10,522 bases of DNA, taken from assembly GCA_964407855.1 (NCBI GenBank), contig CAYOXI010000075.1:1-10522 (forward strand), in the 5' to 3' direction. The DNA is from SHZI01 sp964407855 (GTDB lineage Bacteria > Pseudomonadota > Gammaproteobacteria > Steroidobacterales > GCA-2729495). The notes beneath the pieces are model-generated. The model was not told where the DNA came from. It was given only the letters and a program-made list of their open reading frames with translations, and made no database searches. Of this stretch, positions 7,651 through 10,522 are shown in pieces (within the stretch, counting starts at the first letter, position 1; the number at the start of each line of letters is the position of its first letter). The position numbers and the translations under genes are program-made.

Positions 7651-7692
7651 GCAAAAAAGAAAACCCGCCGAAGCGGGTTTTCTCGTTGCGGC
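7651..7692 (-). terminator. Intrinsic terminator of second PEP-CTERM gene (copy 2)
   Basis: The same 11-bp stem and CGAA loop as copy 1: arms 7658-7668 and 7673-7683, with the T-run on the minus strand. It lies 15 bp beyond the stop of the gene ending at 7708. Identity with copy 1 extends outside the hairpin to CTCGTTGCGGC. Confidence 0.88.
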
Positions 7693-7707
7693 CTGGAAAC
7701 ACGTAGT

Positions 7708-8322
7708 TCAGGCAGCAGCCCTGCGGCGCAGGAAGCCGATGAGGCCAAGGGCCGAGCCAAAGAGCCAGACGGCTGCGGGCACCGGGACGACAGTCAACGA
7801 AACGTTATCGATCAGGACCGTGCCGCCGAGCAGATCCATGCCGTTGACCGGGCCGATCCCGCGGCTGAACTCAAGGAAGGCGGCCACGGCGCCGACCGGC
7901 ACGACAAGGCTGTTGTTCGTGATCTGGGTCCAGGTAGTCTCGTTGATGGCACCCTGGAAGAACACGTTGCCAGTGTTGGCCAGAATGTTGCCGACGCCGT
8001 CGAGGTAACGGAGCGCATAAAGGACGTTGCCGGTGGTGCCTGCAAAGCCCTTGGCGTAGAAGCTGAATTCCCCAGTCGTTCCGATAGCCGCCAACGGAAT
8101 CGGCGGGTTACCACCNNNNNNNNNNNNNNNNNNNNNNNNNNNNNNNNNNNNNNNNNNNNNNNNNNNNNNNNNNNNNNNNNNNNNNNNNNNNNNNNNNNNN
8201 NNNNNNNNNNNNNNNTTGTCTTCAAAACCGCCGTTGGCAAAGAGCTGCACTGCCTGGGCTGTCCCGGAACACAGCAGGACTGCGAGTCCCGCCACGAGGG
8301 GCTTGGTGTAATTCCTGGTCAT
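7708..8322 (-). CDS. PEP-CTERM-sorted secreted protein, interrupted by an assembly gap
   Basis: The N-terminal part encodes a signal peptide (MTRNYTKPLVAGLAVLLCSG, then TAQA) and the start of a mature domain, LFANGGFED. It is followed by 100 N. The C-terminal part resumes with GGNPPIPLAAIGTTGEFSFY, a beta-rich segment ending in VLIDNVSLT, and a sorting tail with VPVPAAVWLFGSALGLIG and RRR. Both halves fit one exosortase substrate of roughly 200 residues plus whatever the gap hides, but the frame across the gap cannot be verified. The ATG at 8322 is preferred over 8334: GGAG lies 6 bases upstream, exactly as in the gene at 6699-7388. The signal-peptide and tail DNA closely match that gene while the mature domain does not. 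The gene is probably under the promoter and putative LacI operator near 8500. Confidence 0.8.
   Translation of the reverse strand: MTRNYTKPLVAGLAVLLCSGTAQAVQLFANGGFEDXXXXXXXXXXXXXXXXXXXXXXXXXXXXXXXXXXGGNPPIPLAAIGTTGEFSFYAKGFAGTTGNVLYALRYLDGVGNILANTGNVFFQGAINETTWTQITNNSLVVPVGAVAAFLEFSRGIGPVNGMDLLGGTVLIDNVSLTVVPVPAAVWLFGSALGLIGFLRRRAAA
8116..8215. other. Assembly gap (100 N)
   Basis: A run of exactly 100 undetermined bases, the conventional placeholder for a scaffold gap of unknown size. It falls in the middle of the second PEP-CTERM gene, so that protein's length and domain cannot be read. Confidence 0.97.
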
Positions 8323-8340
8323 GATTGTCTCCATTTTTCT

Positions 8341-8382
8341 AGATTTGCTTCAGGTTTTATAGATTCGCTTCAGGTCTTGAAG
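8341..8382. repeat. 20-bp tandem repeat and small palindrome in PEP-CTERM leader
   Basis: Two adjacent 20-bp units (8341-8360 and 8361-8380) share the core AGATTYGCTTCAGGTYTT and match at 16 of 20 positions. The second unit's end also forms a near-palindrome, CTTCAGGTCTTGAAG (8368-8382), with 6 of 7 paired positions. They lie just upstream of the ribosome-binding site of the gene starting at 8322. Confidence 0.6.
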
Positions 8383-8485
8383 AGACTTGGCAGAAGTTCA
8401 GTCGACGTCACATCACCAAGCGGGTGCATGGCACGAAGACAAACCGCACTCGAAGACTCCCCACTGGTTACGCTTTAGTAAGGTT

Positions 8486-8514
8486 CTTTTAACCCTCCCT
8501 GACAACGCTGTCAA
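8486..8514 (-). promoter_or_regulatory. Candidate sigma70 promoter of second PEP-CTERM gene overlapped by LacI-type operator
   Basis: On the minus strand a perfect -35 TTGACA (8514-8509) is separated by 17 bp from TAAAAG (8491-8486), a 4-of-6 match to the -10 consensus. The -35 box overlaps the palindrome TGACAACGCTGTCA (8500-8513), an even-length dyad with a central CG. This is the usual form of LacI-family operators, and the position suits repression by blocking RNA polymerase. A LacI-family gene starts 426 bp away. The implied leader is about 155 nt and contains the tandem repeats at 8341-8380. Confidence 0.5.
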
Positions 8515-8641
8515 TGCCGTCGCACCAAGGCCTTAGCGATATGTAAAATGCTCCGGACCACGAGGCCTGCGGGGCCGGCGCAATGCACCGCACGAGGAAA
8601 GTTGTCCCTGCCCCCGGAGAACCAACCCAGCCGGGTCTCCG

Positions 8642-8881
8642 CTACCGAGTCCGTTGATCTTGCAGTGTGCTATCGCGCAACTCCTCGTAGAGCAATCCCG
8701 TCAGGCGCGCCGATTCGCGCCATGAAAAATCCTGCGCCATTGCCCGCTGGACCAGTGCTCGCCAGCGCGCCGGCTGCCGGTAGCAGCGCGGGGCGCACCC
8801 CAGGTCTGACGAAGCCCTGGGGGGCGCATCCACCCCATCGGCCCGGGTGCCTGCTACTCTGCTAGCTTGATGATCGGACAT
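8642..8881 (-). pseudogene. Remnant of the 3' end of a glycogen synthase gene
   Basis: A 79-codon minus-strand frame contains WRALVQRAMAQDFSWRESAR and then LYEEL (coding 8678-8765). This closely resembles the C-terminal end of GT5 glycogen synthases, where Gln-x2-AMA-x-DFSW and a final Leu-Tyr pair are standard; YRQPAR just before it also fits. Homology fades upstream. A neighbouring frame reads GFVRPGVRPAL, reminiscent of the GFxF segment that should come earlier, which suggests a frameshift and a short deletion. The rest of the about 480-residue enzyme is absent, so this is a relic and not a working gene. It sits beside a LacI-family regulator, a common neighbour of alpha-glucan genes. A chance resemblance is possible but unlikely given the run of matches. 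Confidence 0.5.
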
Positions 8882-8939
8882 ACATCCACCTGATCGAGAC
8901 TGCTACGCTTCTGTTCTCTCATTTCCATATCGCCGCCAT

Positions 8940-9977
8940 GTGCCCGTGAGCAAAGTCACGATCACCGACGTTGCCGAGCATGCCGGGGTATCCATCAAGA
9001 CGGTGTCCCGGGTCCTCAACCGGGAACCCAATGTTCGTCCCGATACCCGCGAACGCGTGCAACACGCGATCGAGGCGCTAGGTTACGCGCCCAATCACTA
9101 TGCCCGGGGCCTGGCTGGCAGTCGCGCCTTCGCCATCGGCCTGCTGTACGACAGTCCGAGTTCCAGCTACGTTATTGACATCCAGCGCGGCGCACTCCAG
9201 GTCTGCCAGCGCGAGCACTGGGACCTGCTGATTCATCCCTGCAGTTTCGACAGCAGTGACCTGCCGGCTGAAATCAGCCCCCTGCTCAGGCGGTCGAAGG
9301 TGGATGGCTTCCTGTTGACTCCACCCCTGTCTGACCACCAGCCCCTGCTGGCGGCCCTGAGGGACAGCGATACCCCCTTTGTCAGGGTCAGCCCCGGCGA
9401 TCATGCCGAGATTGAGTGCTCTGTCTTCACCAACGACAGGGAATCCTGCGCCGGGATGACGACGTACCTGGCGTCACTTGGCCACACGGCGATCGCCTTC
9501 ATAGTCGGCGATCCCAACCACAAGGCCGTCGGCGAACGGTTTCGTGGGTACGAGGACGGGCTCAGGGCCGCCGGCCTGCCGTTTGATCAGGCGCTCGTCA
9601 GGCAGGGCTTCAACACCTTCCAGTCGGGCATGCAATGCGCTCTCGAATTCCTGCAACAGGAGAGGCGTCCGACGGCGATATTCGCCAGCAATGACGAGAT
9701 GGCCGTCGGTGTGATGCGCGTGGCACATCAACTCGGCCTGCGCGTACCCGCAGACCTTTCGGTTGTCGGGTTCGACGATTTCCCCATGGCGCAGCACATC
9801 TCGCCTGCGCTGACGACGATCCGCCAGCCGGTTGAGGCACTTGCAGCGAAGGCGACGGAGCTCCTGATCGACCAGTTGCGCGATGTGCCAGGCGCCGACC
9901 ATCCCTTTGTGCTCGAATCGGTGATCCAGATCCGCGAGTCCGCCGGTCCGCCGCCGGGGTCGCGATCCCGCCAGTGA
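8940..9977 (+). CDS. LacI-family transcriptional repressor
   Basis: A 345-residue sugar-responsive DNA-binding protein. The N-terminal helix-turn-helix reads VTITDVAEHAGVSIKTVSRV (6-25), followed by LNREPNVRPDTRERV and the hinge region (about 51-60). A periplasmic-binding-protein-like effector domain follows with YEDGLRAAGL, IFASNDEMAVGVM and the family-typical VVGFDDFPMAQHISPALTTI near the end. Length is normal. The start is GTG: the ATG at 8938 is out of frame and stops after three codons. GTG at 8946 (giving VSKVTITD) is an equally plausible start. No clear Shine-Dalgarno is seen. The effector is unknown; a glycogen synthase remnant just upstream and the PEP-CTERM surface proteins around it suggest a glycan-related sugar. 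A bidirectional terminator follows at 10057-10098. Confidence 0.95.
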   Translation: MPVSKVTITDVAEHAGVSIKTVSRVLNREPNVRPDTRERVQHAIEALGYAPNHYARGLAGSRAFAIGLLYDSPSSSYVIDIQRGALQVCQREHWDLLIHPCSFDSSDLPAEISPLLRRSKVDGFLLTPPLSDHQPLLAALRDSDTPFVRVSPGDHAEIECSVFTNDRESCAGMTTYLASLGHTAIAFIVGDPNHKAVGERFRGYEDGLRAAGLPFDQALVRQGFNTFQSGMQCALEFLQQERRPTAIFASNDEMAVGVMRVAHQLGLRVPADLSVVGFDDFPMAQHISPALTTIRQPVEALAAKATELLIDQLRDVPGADHPFVLESVIQIRESAGPPPGSRSRQ

Positions 9978-10056
9978 GTTGATCCGCTCCCCGGCGTCTG
10001 GCCGCAGCCCCCACGCGGCCGCGCTCACGATCGCAGGCAAGAAACGCAGGCAAGAA

Positions 10057-10098
10057 AAAAGCCCCCTGGCTGGCCATCGGCACAGCGAGGGGGCTTTT
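10057..10098. terminator. Bidirectional intrinsic terminator between lacI-family gene and third PEP-CTERM gene
   Basis: A 10-bp perfect stem, AAAAGCCCCC (10057-10066) and GGGGGCTTTT (10089-10098), with a 22-base loop. It has T4 on the plus strand and a six-T run on the minus strand. It lies between two convergent genes and can serve both, better for the minus-strand one. Confidence 0.82.
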
Positions 10099-10106
10099 CG
10101 TCTGGT

Positions 10107-10137
10107 GGCAGGGTCTCGCTCCGGGCGAAACCCTGCC
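10107..10137. repeat. Long imperfect hairpin downstream of third PEP-CTERM gene
   Basis: GGCAGGGT (10107-10114) pairs with ACCCTGCC (10130-10137). Past a single C-A mismatch, TCGC (10116-10119) pairs with GCGA (10125-10128), leaving a 5-base loop. No T-run follows on either strand, so it is not a standard terminator. A role in 3' end stability is possible. Confidence 0.6.
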
Positions 10138-10159
10138 GTGTGCTGGTAGCAGGTCGTCC

Positions 10160-10522
10160 TTACGCCGCCTGCGCGCGACGCAACCTGCGCCTCGCCACCA
10201 GGCCAAGGACTGCGGTACCGAGCAGCCACACAGCCGGCGGCGCCGGAACAACCTGGAGCTGGGCGTCATCCCAGAAGATGGCTCCGCCAGCAGGCGTGCC
10301 CTCTGTCAGGATATGCAGCAGCAGGATGCGGGCAGATGCCGTACCTTCTGGCGCCAGGCCGGACACGGCAATCTGCGTCCAGTCGGTGGCCGGATCCCCG
10401 TCCTGCGGAGTCAGCGTGCAGGCCTGGTTGCCGAGCGTATCGCAGAAGGTCTCGACGGGGGAGCCCAGCACGTTGCCACCCGCATCGCGGAACGAAAGCT
10501 GCAGCAGGGCGAGGTTATTGAA
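10160..10522 (-). CDS. PEP-CTERM-sorted protein, 5' end outside window
   Basis: The frame is open from the right edge to a TAA at 10160, showing the last 120 residues. A beta-rich jelly-roll-like segment (DWTQIAVSGLAPEGTASARI ... GGAIFWDDAQL) precedes the tail VVPAPPAVWLLGTAVLGLVA and basic RRRLRR. This is a PEP-CTERM-type exosortase sorting signal. The APxGTxSARILLLHI and FWDD pattern is typical of carbohydrate-binding-like modules in such proteins, but no ligand can be assigned. Cys residues in TFCDTLGNQAC could form a disulfide. The signal peptide is not visible. It differs from the other two PEP-CTERM genes in its mature domain and its terminator, so it is a third, more distant member. 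It is convergent with the LacI-family gene. Confidence 0.85.
   Translation of the reverse strand, partial: FNNLALLQLSFRDAGGNVLGSPVETFCDTLGNQACTLTPQDGDPATDWTQIAVSGLAPEGTASARILLLHILTEGTPAGGAIFWDDAQLQVVPAPPAVWLLGTAVLGLVARRRLRRAQAA

Noticed and set aside
7389..8560. RpoN-type (-24/-12) promoters for the PEP-CTERM genes, as known for some exosortase regulons
   Set aside because: No TGGCAC-N5-TTGC match was found on the minus strand; the TGGCAC near 8430 is on the plus strand and lacks the -12 element.
8548..8865. 105-codon plus-strand frame between the PEP-CTERM promoter and the LacI-family gene
   Set aside because: Its translation shows no recognisable motif and it overlaps the better-supported glycogen synthase remnant on the other strand.
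8938..8949. ATG at 8938 as start of the LacI-family gene
   Set aside because: It is out of frame and reaches TGA after three codons; the reading frame needs GTG at 8940 or 8946.

Overview
The window looks like a GC-rich gammaproteobacterial chromosome segment, probably from a draft or metagenome-derived assembly, because it contains one run of exactly 100 N. The strongest lineage clue is a divergent ilvC/ilvY pair of the type known from Gammaproteobacteria. Several PEP-CTERM surface proteins also imply an exosortase-carrying, polysaccharide-producing relative rather than an enteric. No exosortase, rRNA, tRNA, insertion sequence or CRISPR array is visible here.

Left part (1-4824, minus strand): three same-strand genes closely follow one another. 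ilvC (ketol-acid reductoisomerase) comes first, then, after 20 bp, a P2-type cation-transporting ATPase, then, after 32 bp, a UDP-glycosyltransferase of the MGT type that runs off the left edge. The spacing suggests read-through from the ilvC promoter. ilvC is transcribed away from ilvY (4928-5818, plus), its LysR-type activator. The 103-bp gap between them carries TTGC/GCAA half-sites about two helical turns apart.

Middle (5831-6554, minus): a small four-cysteine DUF1289 protein, and an alpha/beta hydrolase of about half the expected length. The hydrolase appears to have lost its middle, including the catalytic acid, by an in-frame deletion.

Right part (6645-10522): three PEP-CTERM proteins on the minus strand (6699-7388, 7708-8322 and 10160-right edge) and a plus-strand LacI-family regulator (8940-9977). 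The first two PEP-CTERM genes share nearly the same ribosome-binding site, signal peptide and sorting tail. They also share an essentially identical terminator of about 41 bp, while their mature domains differ. The second is interrupted by the N gap. A sigma70-like promoter with a perfect TTGACA box overlaps a TGACA-N4-TGTCA palindrome with a central CG. Palindromes of this form are typical LacI-family operators, so the adjacent LacI protein may control that PEP-CTERM gene. A degraded glycogen synthase 3' fragment lies between this promoter and lacI and hints at a lost alpha-glucan locus.

No clearly new system is evident. The most unusual items are the modular PEP-CTERM pair with its putative LacI operator, the internally deleted hydrolase, and a P-type ATPase lacking one canonical Ca2+ ligand.
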